Positions 18,217 to 27,616 of a stretch of DNA of 64,000 nucleotides are shown piece after piece. Numbering within the stretch: position 1 is the first letter of the stretch; every line of letters begins with the position of its first letter. The notes under the pieces were generated by a model that was not told where the DNA came from, ran no database searches, and saw only the letters and a list, made by a program, of their open reading frames with translations. The position numbers and the translations under genes were made by a program. The stretch is from AWTP1-13 sp963797005 (GTDB lineage Bacteria > Pseudomonadota > Alphaproteobacteria > Rhizobiales > Hyphomicrobiaceae): the NCBI GenBank assembly GCA_963797005.1, contig CAWCOF010000014.1:62001-126000 (forward strand). Reading direction: 5' to 3'.

Positions 18217-19782
18217 TCAGCGCGTGGCCTCGCCGAGGGCCAGCTCGGCGGCATTGGCGCCTGAGAGCATGGCGCCCGTGAAGCCGCCGCTGCCGGCGAA
18301 CGAGGATGCCAGATAGATGCCCGGCAGCGGCGTCTTCGGCGAGCGCGGTATGCCCGCCCAGATCGGCCGCTCCGGCGGCAGCGGCGCGAAGCCGTAGATG
18401 GCGCCTTCGGGCGTGTTGAGATAGTTGTGCATCGAGCGCGCGGTGAGGAACAGCTTGTCGCTCACCGCGCCGGCAAAGCCCGGATAGCGCCGATCGAGCT
18501 CGGCGAGGATGGCGTCGAGCCAGCGCTGGCGGCGCTCCTTTTCGGCTTCCGACGTCAGGCCCGACCAGTTGCCGAGGCGATCGACGCCGACGACGCTGAC
18601 CAGCGTGGGGCCGCCGTCGTCGAGGCCGCTGTCGATGGCGCCGTAGTTGGCGATGCCGATGAGCGGCAGCTTGCCGCCCGGATCGGCCCCGAGCAGCGCC
18701 GACGATTTGGCGACGTCATCGAAGGTGCGCACCCAGTCGGGTAGCACGACGCTCGAGTATCCGTTGAGGCCGAATTTCGCCGGCGGCGCGGTCACGCCGA
18801 AGTGGGCGCTGAAAAGCGAGCTCGAAAGCGCGCGGCCTCCATAGGCATCCTCGAGCTTGCCGCGCGCCGGCGCGCTCAGCATGCCGGCCAGCGTGAGGGG
18901 CGCGCAGTTGGCGAGCACGATGCGTGCGGCGATGCGATCTTCCGCGCCCCGCGACTTGCCGTCGGCGTGGCGCACGAATGCGGGGCTGCCGTCGCCGTGC
19001 GTCTCGATGGCAACGGCCTCGCGTCCGAGCAGGACGGCGCCGCCGGCCTTGCTGACGATGCGCGCCAGCTTCCGGCTCAGGTTGCGCGAGCCGCCCTTGA
19101 TGTAGACGCCGCCCGAGCCGAGGAAGCCGCCCTGCGCGACGGCGAAGAACAGCCACCACAGGCGCTTGGGATCGTCGGCATAGTAGTTGACGTTGGCGGC
19201 GAGCGCGCATTTGAGCGCCTCGTTGTCTCCGAGCTCGCGTGCGAACACGTCGTGCAGCGAAGCGCGCCAGTGCGTGAAGGCGGACCTGAGCCCCAGCGCG
19301 CCACGTACGAGCTTGCCGACCGAGCGCTCGTTGCGGGCCCGGGTCAGGTCGGCGATGCCGACATGAACCCTGCGCATCTCCTCGAGCACGCGCTCGATCG
19401 CCGGCCGCTTGTCGGGAAAGCGGGACATCAGCGCCGCGCTCGCATGATCGAAGCCATGCGGCAGCTCGAACGGCTCGCCGACCGGCCCGCCGCGGACCGA
19501 ATAGAACGGCGAGATCGGCGTCCACTGCAACTCGTCGAGGAGCCCGAGCGTCTTGAGGATATGGTGCTTGGGCTCCGCCGGATCGCGCGGATCGGCGGTC
19601 TGGTGCAGGGATGCCTCGATGGTCAGCGCCCCCACCTTGAACATGGACGCGGCGCCGCCGAGGCCGCTGTTGCGCTCCAGCACGCACACGCTGCGCCCCG
19701 CCTTGGCCAGCAGCGCTGCCGCCGTGAGGCCGCCGAGACCGGAGCCGATCACGGCCACGTCGAATGCATTCGTTTTGGGCAT
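18217..19782 (-). CDS. Phytoene desaturase/isomerase-like FAD-dependent oxidoreductase
   Basis: A 521-residue flavoprotein. The N-terminal dinucleotide motif VIGSGLGGLTAAALLAKAG followed by LERNSGLGG, and the C-terminal GIYLASSFAGSGGFTGAMLSG segment, are those of the CrtI/CrtISO-like amine-oxidase superfamily. No carotenoid genes are adjacent, so a role in carotenoid synthesis is not supported; many such proteins act on other polyprenoids or are uncharacterised. It is convergent with the GGDEF-EAL gene, 9 bases apart. Confidence 0.87.
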   Translation of the reverse strand: MPKTNAFDVAVIGSGLGGLTAAALLAKAGRSVCVLERNSGLGGAASMFKVGALTIEASLHQTADPRDPAEPKHHILKTLGLLDELQWTPISPFYSVRGGPVGEPFELPHGFDHASAALMSRFPDKRPAIERVLEEMRRVHVGIADLTRARNERSVGKLVRGALGLRSAFTHWRASLHDVFARELGDNEALKCALAANVNYYADDPKRLWWLFFAVAQGGFLGSGGVYIKGGSRNLSRKLARIVSKAGGAVLLGREAVAIETHGDGSPAFVRHADGKSRGAEDRIAARIVLANCAPLTLAGMLSAPARGKLEDAYGGRALSSSLFSAHFGVTAPPAKFGLNGYSSVVLPDWVRTFDDVAKSSALLGADPGGKLPLIGIANYGAIDSGLDDGGPTLVSVVGVDRLGNWSGLTSEAEKERRQRWLDAILAELDRRYPGFAGAVSDKLFLTARSMHNYLNTPEGAIYGFAPLPPERPIWAGIPRSPKTPLPGIYLASSFAGSGGFTGAMLSGANAAELALGEATR

Positions 19783-19922
19783 GCGCGAGATCTAGCGGCG
19801 GCGGTGGTTTTCGGACATTGACCCGGATCAAGTTCGAGGCCGGGGTTATCCCATCGCAGGGCGAGAGTCACCCCGCTCCGTTGTCGCCGACCACGGAGCC
19901 TCGTCATGTCTGTGAAGACTCA

Positions 19923-20361
19923 TCAATCGCCGAAGGCGCCCTTCGCGTCGAACACGGGCTGCTTGTCCCGCTTCTTGATCGTCGGCAGGCCGCGCAAGCC
20001 ACGCCTGCGACGAGCGGAACCAGTATTGATCGCTCGGGATCAGCTGGTCGCGCTGGCGAATGGTGCCCACGCGAAGTCCGACCGCCTTTGCGCCCGCCCC
20101 TGCCGGCGCCGAGTAGATTGGCGTGCCGCAATCGGGGCAGAAGGTCTGCTCGCGCGCCTTCCCGCTCTCTCCGGTCTTGACGTAGACCTTGGGCGCGCCG
20201 GAGAGCAGGCGGAAGGTGCCCGGCGTTGCCTGCACGACCGTGCGGAAGGCGGAGCCCGACAGCGTCTGGCAATCCGTGCAATGGCAAATGATGACCTTGG
20301 CGGGGTCGACGTCTGCTTCGTATCGGATGTTGCCACAGTGACATCCGCCATCGATCTTCAT
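19923..20361 (-). pseudogene. GFA family protein (CENP-V/formaldehyde-activating fold), one frameshift
   Basis: A zinc-binding GFA domain protein with the motif series GGCHCGNIRYEA, CHCTDCQ and FCPDCGTPIY, which hold the zinc ions. Most of the protein reads in one frame from the ATG at 20361; near 20007 one extra T in GGCTTGCG breaks it, and after removing that base the expected C-terminus (GLPTIKKRDKQPVFDAKGAF) and a stop at 19923 appear. Some family members bind glutathione-formaldehyde adducts, but the function here is unknown. Confidence 0.82.
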
Positions 20362-20504
20362 CGCCTTGACCTCTCGTCGGCACCCTTCCGCTCGTCGCCG
20401 ACTGAGTGAAGAGGCAATGCCGCGAAATGTCGAGAGCATGCGGCCTTCGGCCTGATCCAGGCGTTGATCTGGTATGTGATTTCCGCGGGCGCCGAGGGCC
20501 GACA

Positions 20505-21657
20505 CTAATCCAGGGTGCGGCGGAAGCGGCGCACGGCGAGCGTCATGGCGAACAGCATCAGGCCGGCAAGCGCCAGCGCCTCGAACTGCAGGTCGTAGAG
20601 GGTCGGCGCCCTTGAGCATGATGCCGCGCACGATGCGGATGTAGTGCGTCAAGGGGAGCAGCTCGCCGACCGCCTGCGCCCAGCCGGGCATGCCGGCGAA
20701 CGGGAACATGAAACCCGACAGCAGGATATTCGGCAAAAAGAACATGAACGACATCTGGATCGCCTGCAGCTGGTTCTGGGCGATCGTCGAGAAGGTGTAG
20801 CCGATCGACAGATTGGTGGCGATGAACAGCGTCGACAGCGTGGCGAGCAGCAGTATGCTGCCCTCCACGGGCACGCGGAAGAGCGTGAGCGCGAAGATCA
20901 TGATCAGCGCCGCCTGAATGAAGCCGATGAAGATGTAGGGCGCGATCTTGCCCAGCATGATCTCCAGCGGCTTGATCGGCATGGCGAGCAGGCTCTCCAT
21001 GGTGCCGCGCTCGATCTCGCGCGTCACCGAGAGCGCGGTGAAGATCAGCATGGTCATGGTGAGGATGGTGCCGAGCAGGCCCGGCACGATGTTGAGGCTC
21101 GTGGCGCCCGCGGGATTGTAGCGGCGGTGCTGGCGGATCTCGAAGGCCGGCGCCGATTGCGTGCTGTCCGGCAGGCCGCGGTCGCGGGCCGAGCGCGGTA
21201 GTCGACGACGCCTTCCAGCGTGCCGAGCGCCGTGCCGGCGGCGACGGGGTCGCTGGCATCCGCCGCCACCAGCAGCGCCGGCTTGTCGCCGCGCCTCACC
21301 CCGCGCTCGAAGCCCGCCGGGATCTCGACGCCGAACAGGACGGTGCCGGAGCGCAGCCAGTGGTCCATCTCGGCTTCCGAGCGGGCGATGTGCGTGACGG
21401 CTGAAGTAGGAGGTGTTGCGCAGCGCCGCCAGCACCGAGCGCGCCAGGTCGCTCTCCTCGTGCATCAGCACGGCGGTGGGCAGGTGGCGCGGCGTCGTGT
21501 TGATGGCGTAGCCGAACAGCAGGAGCTGCACCAGCGGGATGAAGATCATGGTGGCGAAGGTCAAGCGGTCGCGCCTGAGCTGCACGAACTCCTTGATGAA
21601 CATGGCCACCGTGCGTGAGGCGGCGCCGGACCGCCGCAAGCTTGCAAGGCCGATCAT
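20505..21657 (-). pseudogene. ABC-2 type transporter permease, about four frameshifts
   Basis: Membrane subunit of a drug or polysaccharide type ABC exporter. The N-terminal RRDRLTFATMIFIPLVQLLLFGYAINT and the C-terminal transmembrane block with ALSVTREIERGTMESLLAMP are typical of YbhS/YbhR-like permeases. The ATG at 21657 overlaps the stop of the ATPase gene by four bases. The frame breaks near 21400, twice near 21195 and near 20600; every break is repaired by deleting one base, giving about 380 residues ending at the TAG at 20505. Confidence 0.85.
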
Positions 21658-22602
21658 TGGAAGTTGTCCTGCGAGTGGGCCATCAGGCTCGATGAACACG
21701 TCCTCGAGCGAGGGCTGCGAGACCGCTCCAGTGGAGCCCCGGCGCATCGCGGAAGCCGGCCACGGCCTTGTCGAGCGCGGCGGCATCGCGGCCGGCCACG
21801 TGCAGGCTCGTGCCGAACGGGGCCACCATGTCGATGCCCGGCATGCCCAGCAGCTTCTCCGACAGTGGCTGCAGGTCGGGCCCGCTCACGGTGTAGGTCT
21901 TCAGGTGCGACTGCGCGATCACCTCGTCGATGGTGCCCTGCGCCAGGAGCTGGCCGTAGGCGATGTAGGCGATCTCGTGGCAGCGCTCGGCCTCGTCCAT
22001 GTAGTGGGTGGAGACGAGCACGCGTCATGCCGTCGGCGGCGAGCTTGTGGATCTCGCCCCAGAACTCGCGCCGCGCCTTGGGATCGACGCCGGCGGTCGG
22101 CTCGTCGAGCAGCAGGAGCGCCGGTTTGGGCAGGATGCAGGCCCCGAGCGCCAGGCGCTGCTTCCAGCCGCCGGAGAGCTCGCCCGCGAGCTGGCGCTCG
22201 CGACCCTGCAGGCCAAGCTGCGCGATCGCTGCCCGCGCTTCCCCGGTGGGATCGGCAAGCCCGTAGACGCGCGCGACGAACTCCAGGTTCTCGATGATCG
22301 AGAGGTCCTCATAGAGGCTGAAGCGCTGCGTCATGTAGCCGACGTGGCGCTTGATCTCGTCGCGCTCGGTGAGGATGTCGAAGCCGAGCGCCGTGCCGTG
22401 GCCGCTGTCGGGCGTCAGCAGCCCGCACAGCATGCGCAACGTCGTGGTCTTGCCCGAGCCGTTGGGGCCGAGGAAGCCGTAGATCTGCCCGCGGCGCACG
22501 CGCATCGACAGATCGCGCACCACAACCTTGCCGTCGAAGGACTTGGTCAGCCCCTCGGCCTCGATGGCGATGGCGCCGTTGTCGGCGCTTATTTGCTGGC
22601 AT
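21654..22602 (-). pseudogene. ABC transporter ATP-binding protein, several frameshifts
   Basis: ATPase of the same exporter. Walker A (GFLGPNGSGKTTTLRML), the ABC signature ELSGGWKQRLALG and Walker B with ALLLLDEPTAGVDP are intact in one frame. Downstream of about 22020 the D-loop/H-loop part (LVSTHYMDEAERCHEIAYI) is in a second frame, and the end (SQPSLEDVFI, then LMAHSQ) is in two more. The likely ATG at 22602 also needs one base removed to join the conserved part. All shifts are of the +1 kind. It ends overlapping the permease start. Confidence 0.82.
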
Positions 22603-22608
22603 GGCTGA

Positions 22609-23401
22609 TCACTCGCGGGCGGCTCGATGGCAACGGTCACCGGCTGGCCCACGCGCACATCCTTCGGGCGGTCCGGGATCGCCTCGATGCGGAACACGAG
22701 CCGCGCGCGCTCCTCCTGGCTGTAGATGACGGGCGGCGTGAACTCGGCCTGCGCCGAGATGAAGCTGACGCGTGCCGTCAGTCCCTCGGCGCAGCCGTCG
22801 CAGCGGATGGCGACCTTGTCGTCGATGTGCAGGCTGGGCAGCGTCGTCCTGCGGCACGAAGAAGCGCACGCGCGATGTTCCCCGGCGGCAGGATCGACAC
22901 GATCGGGTTTGCCGGGCTGCACCAGCTCGCCGACCGCGGAAATAGATCTCCTGCACCGTGCCGGTGGCGGGGCTCGCCATGCGCCGCCGCTCGAGCCGCG
23001 TGTTGGCGGAGTTGAGCCTCGCCTGCGCGGTGCGCAGGGCCGCCTCCGCGTCGTCATAGGCCTTCTGCGACCCGACCGCGCTCTTCAGGAGCTCCTTGGC
23101 GCGGTCGAAGGTGACCTTGGCGTTGGCCAGGGCGGCCTCGTTCTCGGCGACGGCCGCGCGCTGCAGGTCGGCATCGAGCGCGAACAGCGGCGCGCCTTGC
23201 CTGACCTCGTCGCCCTCGCGCACGGCAAGCGTCTCGATGCGCCCGGCCTCGTCGGGGCCGACGAAGACGAAGTAGGCCTCCACCCAGCCTTCGAACGGAG
23301 AGCCGCGGTGTGGGCTTGTAGAGGTAGGTGAAGGCGGCAATGCCGATGCCGACGACGGCGACGGCGGATACCGCGAGCATGCGCACCTGCGTGGCTTTCA
23401 T
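22609..23401 (-). pseudogene. HlyD family membrane fusion protein, about five frameshifts
   Basis: Periplasmic adaptor of the exporter. The ATG at 23401 overlaps the TetR stop as ATGA. A single N-terminal membrane helix (MLAVSAVAVVGIGIAAFTYLY) is followed by the lipoyl-like segment with LAVREGDEVRQGAPLFALD, a coiled-coil region (ANAKVTFDRAKELLKSAV), and the second barrel half with KVAIRCDG and RVGQPVTVAIEPP. Frame breaks fall near 23305, 22937, 22905, 22880 and 22848, each equivalent to one inserted base. The true stop is uncertain: TGA at 22609 or a TAA a few codons later. Confidence 0.82.
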
Positions 23402-24143
23402 GGTGAGCCCTTCCGGCCTTTGCCCTTGAGCAGTTTCGCAGATGCGCGCTGAGGAGGCCCGCCGACATCGAGCGGATCGATCTTGGCGAACAGCGCGTCC
23501 CAGATGACGGCCACCAGCAGCGGCGCGACGACCAGCTGGGGAAAGCGCGCCGGCGCGGTCGTCGCGAACGCGCCGTCCTTGACGGCGCGCTCGGCGAGGC
23601 TGCGCACGAGCGGCGAGGCCGCGCGTCACGACCTCGCGATAGTAGATCTCGGCCATGCGCCGGGAAGCGCGGGCCTTCCGAGATGATGAGCCGCAAGAGC
23701 AGCTTGCGGTCGGTGCCGAGCACTTCGGTCTCGAACAGGTGAAAGAACGTCTCGAGCGCCTTGATCGAAGGGCCATGTCCGGTGCCGCGGCCACCGCGCC
23801 GACGTGCGCCAGGAGCGGCGAGATGGCATCGCGGATGAGGGCCTCGAACAGGGCCTCCTTGCTGTGGAAGTAGAGATAGAGCGTGCCCTTGGCGACGCCG
23901 GCGCGGGCGGCGACATCGTCGAGCCGGGCCGCGGCGAAGCCGCGTTCGGCGAAGACGGCAAGCGCGGCCTCGAGGATCGCCTGCCGGCGCAGCTCGGGGG
24001 CAATCTTCCGGGCGCGGGCGCGATTTGCGCGGCTCCGCCTTGCGCGACGGTGAGCCCGCTGGCGTCGCGCGCGATGGCCGCCCGTGCGCGCTTGCCGCGG
24101 CAGCCTTCGTCGCCTTCGTCCGCCCTTTCCGCATCTTGGCCAT
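23398..24143 (-). pseudogene. TetR/AcrR family transcriptional regulator, several frameshifts
   Basis: Probable repressor of the exporter operon it heads. A lysine/arginine-rich tail precedes the DNA-binding domain, which reads AILEAALAVFAERGFAA, LDDVAARAGVAKGTLYLYF and HSKEALFEALI. The ligand-binding part is split between frames, with breaks near 24010, 23775, 23665 and 23630. Three are +1; the one near 23775 needs either one missing or two extra bases. A conserved C-terminus (PQLVVAPLLVAVIWDALF) leads to the TGA at 23398. The intergenic region to the right would hold the operator. Confidence 0.82.
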
Positions 24144-24429
24144 CGCAGTCCCGAGCTCGGCCGCGCCACGTGTTGTGACTGACCCGTCAGTCATCTATAC
24201 CCGCGAGTCGTCGCTGGCAAGGGGCCGGCAAGGGGCCACACTTCACATCGCCGCGAGGGTAGGGGAAGGCGCGTCGGTTAACGACAAGTGGCCTACATCC
24301 CCGCGGCGTCTCTCAAGAAGGCGAGCGAGCGGATTGCTCTGTGCCCGGCTCCTTCGTCTGGCATTCCAGCTAGGAGCACGAAGCGTGGTAGGTTTGGGGC
24401 CGGGCCAAACAACAGGACTACTCGCTCCC

Positions 24430-24909
24430 ATGTTGGAGTCTTCCCAAAAGCGACGAACTGACCTCCGTGGTCGGATTCGCCACTTCCTGCTTGGGCTTCT
24501 TGGCACCCTTGTCGTCGCGGTCATGATCTCCATCTTGGCCGAGTTCTTTGTCAAATGGGCGGAAGAAAAGGGTTGGTATACCAATCCATCATTACGAGTG
24601 GGACGCGCCGTGAACCTAGTCGGCGCGATACTGAGCAGCCTGTGGTTTCTTATCCCCGCGACTCTCTTGGCTGGCCTAACTGCGGGTGTTTGGCTCGATT
24701 GGCTCCTACGGCAGACACCAAACATCATGCTCTCGATCAGAGAGCGCTGGAGCAGCATGCTCCACCGGCAAGATCTATCCGCCTACAACGATTTGATGGC
24801 CTTTGCCGTCGACCACCTTCTGCCGACTTGCGCCTCGCAAGTTGAGTTCCAAGAGGCGCTGATCCGTCATTTCTGCAGCGAAGCGGAGAAGTCGCGGACT
24901 TGGCCATAA
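24430..24909 (+). CDS. Hypothetical membrane protein, low GC
   Basis: About 159 residues from the ATG at 24430, with two hydrophobic segments (FLLGLLGTLVVAVMISILAEFF and GAILSSLWFLIPATLLAGLTAG) and a soluble C-terminal part rich in charged residues. No family was recognised. Base composition is clearly lower in GC than the flanks, which suggests transfer. The frame ends shortly after a polar stretch, and the next open frame continues with similar character, so the two may be one gene split by a frameshift near 24890. Confidence 0.55.
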   Translation: MLESSQKRRTDLRGRIRHFLLGLLGTLVVAVMISILAEFFVKWAEEKGWYTNPSLRVGRAVNLVGAILSSLWFLIPATLLAGLTAGVWLDWLLRQTPNIMLSIRERWSSMLHRQDLSAYNDLMAFAVDHLLPTCASQVEFQEALIRHFCSEAEKSRTWP

Positions 24910-25154
24910 GGGGCCATCGCGCTGACGCTGAGGAGCGCGTAAGCGGGTTCTGGGAGAACTACGATAGCCTCATGTCAAAGTTATCCGGCAGCCCCATGGA
25001 AGAGGTAAGCTTTGAAGAGCTAACCGAAGCTGTGTATCAGCTTGAACGTGACGCCTACCGCCAATTTTGTGCGTTGCCCGACTTCATCTTGGACAAGAAC
25101 GGGAGCAGCATTGATATCAAAGAACATGACGATTTGTCGGAACCTTGGGCTTGA
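24900..25154 (+). CDS. Hypothetical protein, possible C-terminal part of the upstream gene
   Basis: An acidic, helical-looking frame of up to 84 codons that overlaps the end of the previous one. The frame is open further upstream (REVADLAIRGHRAD), so it reads naturally as a continuation if one base is missing near 24890. If independent, it would need a TTG start at 24900. No family recognised. Confidence 0.45.
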   Translation: MAIRGHRADAEERVSGFWENYDSLMSKLSGSPMEEVSFEELTEAVYQLERDAYRQFCALPDFILDKNGSSIDIKEHDDLSEPWA

Positions 25155-25301
25155 TCGGGGGCAGAGCATAATGCGATGCTGGATGCCTATGAACCAATCA
25201 AGCGTGACAAAAGAATCCAGAGGCTCTTGCGCCCTCTTAGACCGAGCCGCTGGGGCTCGCGTATTGCTTAACGTAGTGAGGTGGCCTCGTGCGCCACACC
25301 C

Positions 25302-25750
25302 GTCATCCCGGGCAGCTGCCGCGCCGGCGGCGCGGGCAGCGATGGCCCGAGACCCCATGCACGCGTGCTCTTGTACGCGCCATCCACGTCGCGGCGATCA
25401 GCGCTCACCGACTAGTGTCGTTCCGGTTTTCATGGAAGCATGAGCCCTGAGCTTGCCTGCCCTCGGACTTGTTCGACTTGTTCCGAGGGTCGAAGGGCGA
25501 ATGAGTTTGACAATGGCGTGCTTCGACAAGCTCAGCACTGGGTCGTGACCGCTGATCGCGATTCGATCCAAGTCGGAACGACGCCAGCGTGCCGTTGATG
25601 GCGCACCCCCATTGCCGGGTGACCTGGGCTCCCGCCTGCGCGGGAGCGACGCTTGCGGCGCGCGAGGAGCCAACCACCAACGTCATCCCGGGCAGCCGCC
25701 ACGCCTTCGGCGCGGCAGCGCAGGCCCGGGACCCGGGCACGCGTCAACTT
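25302..25750. repeat. Cluster of degenerate dispersed repeats
   Basis: This gene-free stretch holds pieces of two repeat families: GTCATCCCGG half-copies at 25302 and 25682, each followed by a GC palindrome, and a TTCGACAAGCTCAGC-type element around 25450-25556 with inverse arms near CTTGTTCCGAGGGTCGAAGG. The whole interval 25155-25838 contains no gene that I can support. Confidence 0.7.
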
Positions 25751-25838
25751 GCGCGCAAAGGCAAAGGCTGATCGCGAGCGGCCAGATCCAGCGTTTCGCG
25801 TGCATCTCTTGCCTCATCCAAGAGAAGGCGTGCGACGA

Positions 25839-26526
25839 TCAGGCCTTGTCGATCGCAACAGGATTGTGACCGAGCGTGGTGGCGGCGGGGGATCGCGACC
25901 AGGGCCGGTGGTTCACCGCGCCGACCCGCCACAGCGGCGTGCCGTCCTTCGGTGCGAGATGGTCGAGCCGGGTGAGCGAGCAGTTCTCGATCTGGAAGCC
26001 GAGCGCCGCCTGCGGGTCGAGCGCCAGCGCATGCGCGATCGCCGCGCGGATGGTGCCGCCGTGGGTCACGGCGACGATGTCGCGGCCGCGGTGCTCGCGT
26101 GTGGCCTGGTCGATGGCCGGCATCACGCGCCCGACGAGATCAGCGAAGCTCTCGCCGTTCGGGGGCCGCTCCGTGGCCGGTGCGAACCACAGCGTGTGCG
26201 TGCCGACCTTGCGCTCGGCGTAGAAGGCGCGCGCGCTCGCGCCCCTGCCAGTCGCCCAGATGCTGCTCGGCGAAGTCGGGAATGGCGACCGGCGCCACGC
26301 CCGCGTGCCGGTCGCGGCCTGCGCTGAGGATTGCCGCCGCTGTCTGCCTGGTGCGCGCCAGATTGCTGGTGAGCCACACCGCACCCTGCGGCAGCTCGCG
26401 CGCCAGGATGTTGAAGATCTCGGTATCGCTGCAGTCGCAGTCGAGGTCGCTCTGGCCGTAGATGCGTCCGCCGTCGGGCACCGGCGCGTGCCTGATCCAC
26501 CACCAGCGCGTTGTGCTGTCCGTCAC
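25839..26526 (-). pseudogene. Histidine phosphatase family protein, one frameshift
   Basis: A phosphoglycerate mutase-like phosphatase. The N-terminal WWIRHAPVPDGGRIYGQSD carries the catalytic RH motif (RHA rather than RHG), later parts show TSNLARTRQTAAAI, and the C-terminal half holds VAVTHGGTIRAAIAHAL with the second catalytic histidine. The two halves are in different frames; one extra base near 26245 explains this. The gene starts 11 bases after the quinone oxidoreductase stop on the same strand, so they are probably one operon. The substrate is unknown. Confidence 0.83.
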
Positions 26527-26536
26527 GGGGCCTCCT

Positions 26537-27535
26537 TCACTCCATCGTCACGACGATCTTGCCCATCGCCTTGCGCTCGCCGAGCCTCTTGATCGCCTCG
26601 CCGGCCTTGGCGAGCGGAAAGCGCTCCGACACCACCGGCTTGATCTTGCCCTGCGCATAGAGCCGCATCAGCTCGGCGATGTTGGCGGCATTGCCCTCTG
26701 GATCGCGCCGGGTGAAGGCGCCCCAGAACACGCCGACCACCTGGCAGGATTTGAGCAGCGTCAGGTTGAGCGGCAGCCTGGCGATGCCGGCCGGGAAGCC
26801 GACCACCAGCAACCGGCCCTCCCAGGCGATCGCCCGCAGCGCGGCCTCCGAATAGTCGCCGCCCACCGGATCATAGATGACGTCGGCGCCCTTCTCGCCG
26901 CAGGCGCTCTTGAAGAGGTCGGCCAGCGCCTTGGTGCCCGCCTTGTCGAACGGGCCCGTCGGATAGACGACGCCGTCGTCGGCGCCGTGCGCCTTGGCGA
27001 AGGCGAGCTTCTCAGGCGACGACACCGCCGCGATCACGCGCGCGCCATAGGCCTTGCCGAGCTCGACGGCGGAGATGCCGACGCCGCCGGCCGCGCCCAG
27101 CACGAGCAGCGTCTCGCCAGCCTTGAGGTGCCCGCGGTCCTTGAGCGCGTAGATGGTCGTGCCGTAGGTCAGCACCAGCGCGCTCGCCTCGTCGAACGGC
27201 ATGGCATCGGGCATGGCGATGCAGTGGTCGGCGCCCAGCACCAGCTTCTCGGCCATGCCGCCGGCGGTCGTGGAGCCGATGACGCGGTCGCCGGGCTTGA
27301 ACGCGGTGACGCCCTTGCCGACCGCCTCCACGACGCCCGCCACCTCGCCGCCCGGCGCGAACGGCCGCTCGGGCTTGTACTGGTAGCGGTCCTCGATGAT
27401 CAGCAGGTCGGGATAGTTGACGCCGCAGGCCTTGACGCCGAGCAGGACTTGCCCGTCGCCGGGCTTGGGATCGGGCAGCTCTTCCAAGGTGAGCGTCTCG
27501 GGCCCGCCCACGCGCCGGCTCAGCATCGCTTTCAT
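26537..27535 (-). CDS. NADPH:quinone oxidoreductase family (zinc-independent MDR) protein
   Basis: A 332-residue medium-chain dehydrogenase/reductase of the quinone oxidoreductase type. The N-terminal catalytic domain shows GVNYPDLLIIEDRYQ and GGEVAGVVEAVG, and the nucleotide-binding motif is LGAAGGVGISAVELGKAYG. The structural and catalytic zinc cysteines of alcohol dehydrogenases are absent, as in QOR proteins. A GGAGG site precedes the ATG. The histidine phosphatase gene follows closely. Confidence 0.92.
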   Translation of the reverse strand: MKAMLSRRVGGPETLTLEELPDPKPGDGQVLLGVKACGVNYPDLLIIEDRYQYKPERPFAPGGEVAGVVEAVGKGVTAFKPGDRVIGSTTAGGMAEKLVLGADHCIAMPDAMPFDEASALVLTYGTTIYALKDRGHLKAGETLLVLGAAGGVGISAVELGKAYGARVIAAVSSPEKLAFAKAHGADDGVVYPTGPFDKAGTKALADLFKSACGEKGADVIYDPVGGDYSEAALRAIAWEGRLLVVGFPAGIARLPLNLTLLKSCQVVGVFWGAFTRRDPEGNAANIAELMRLYAQGKIKPVVSERFPLAKAGEAIKRLGERKAMGKIVVTME

Positions 27536-27616
27536 GACTTGGCGCCTCCGGGAATGTCACGTCCTGCGGCGCCTCAAGTATCAGACAGCGCCGCCCGCGT
27601 CGACATTCCCGCGGGC

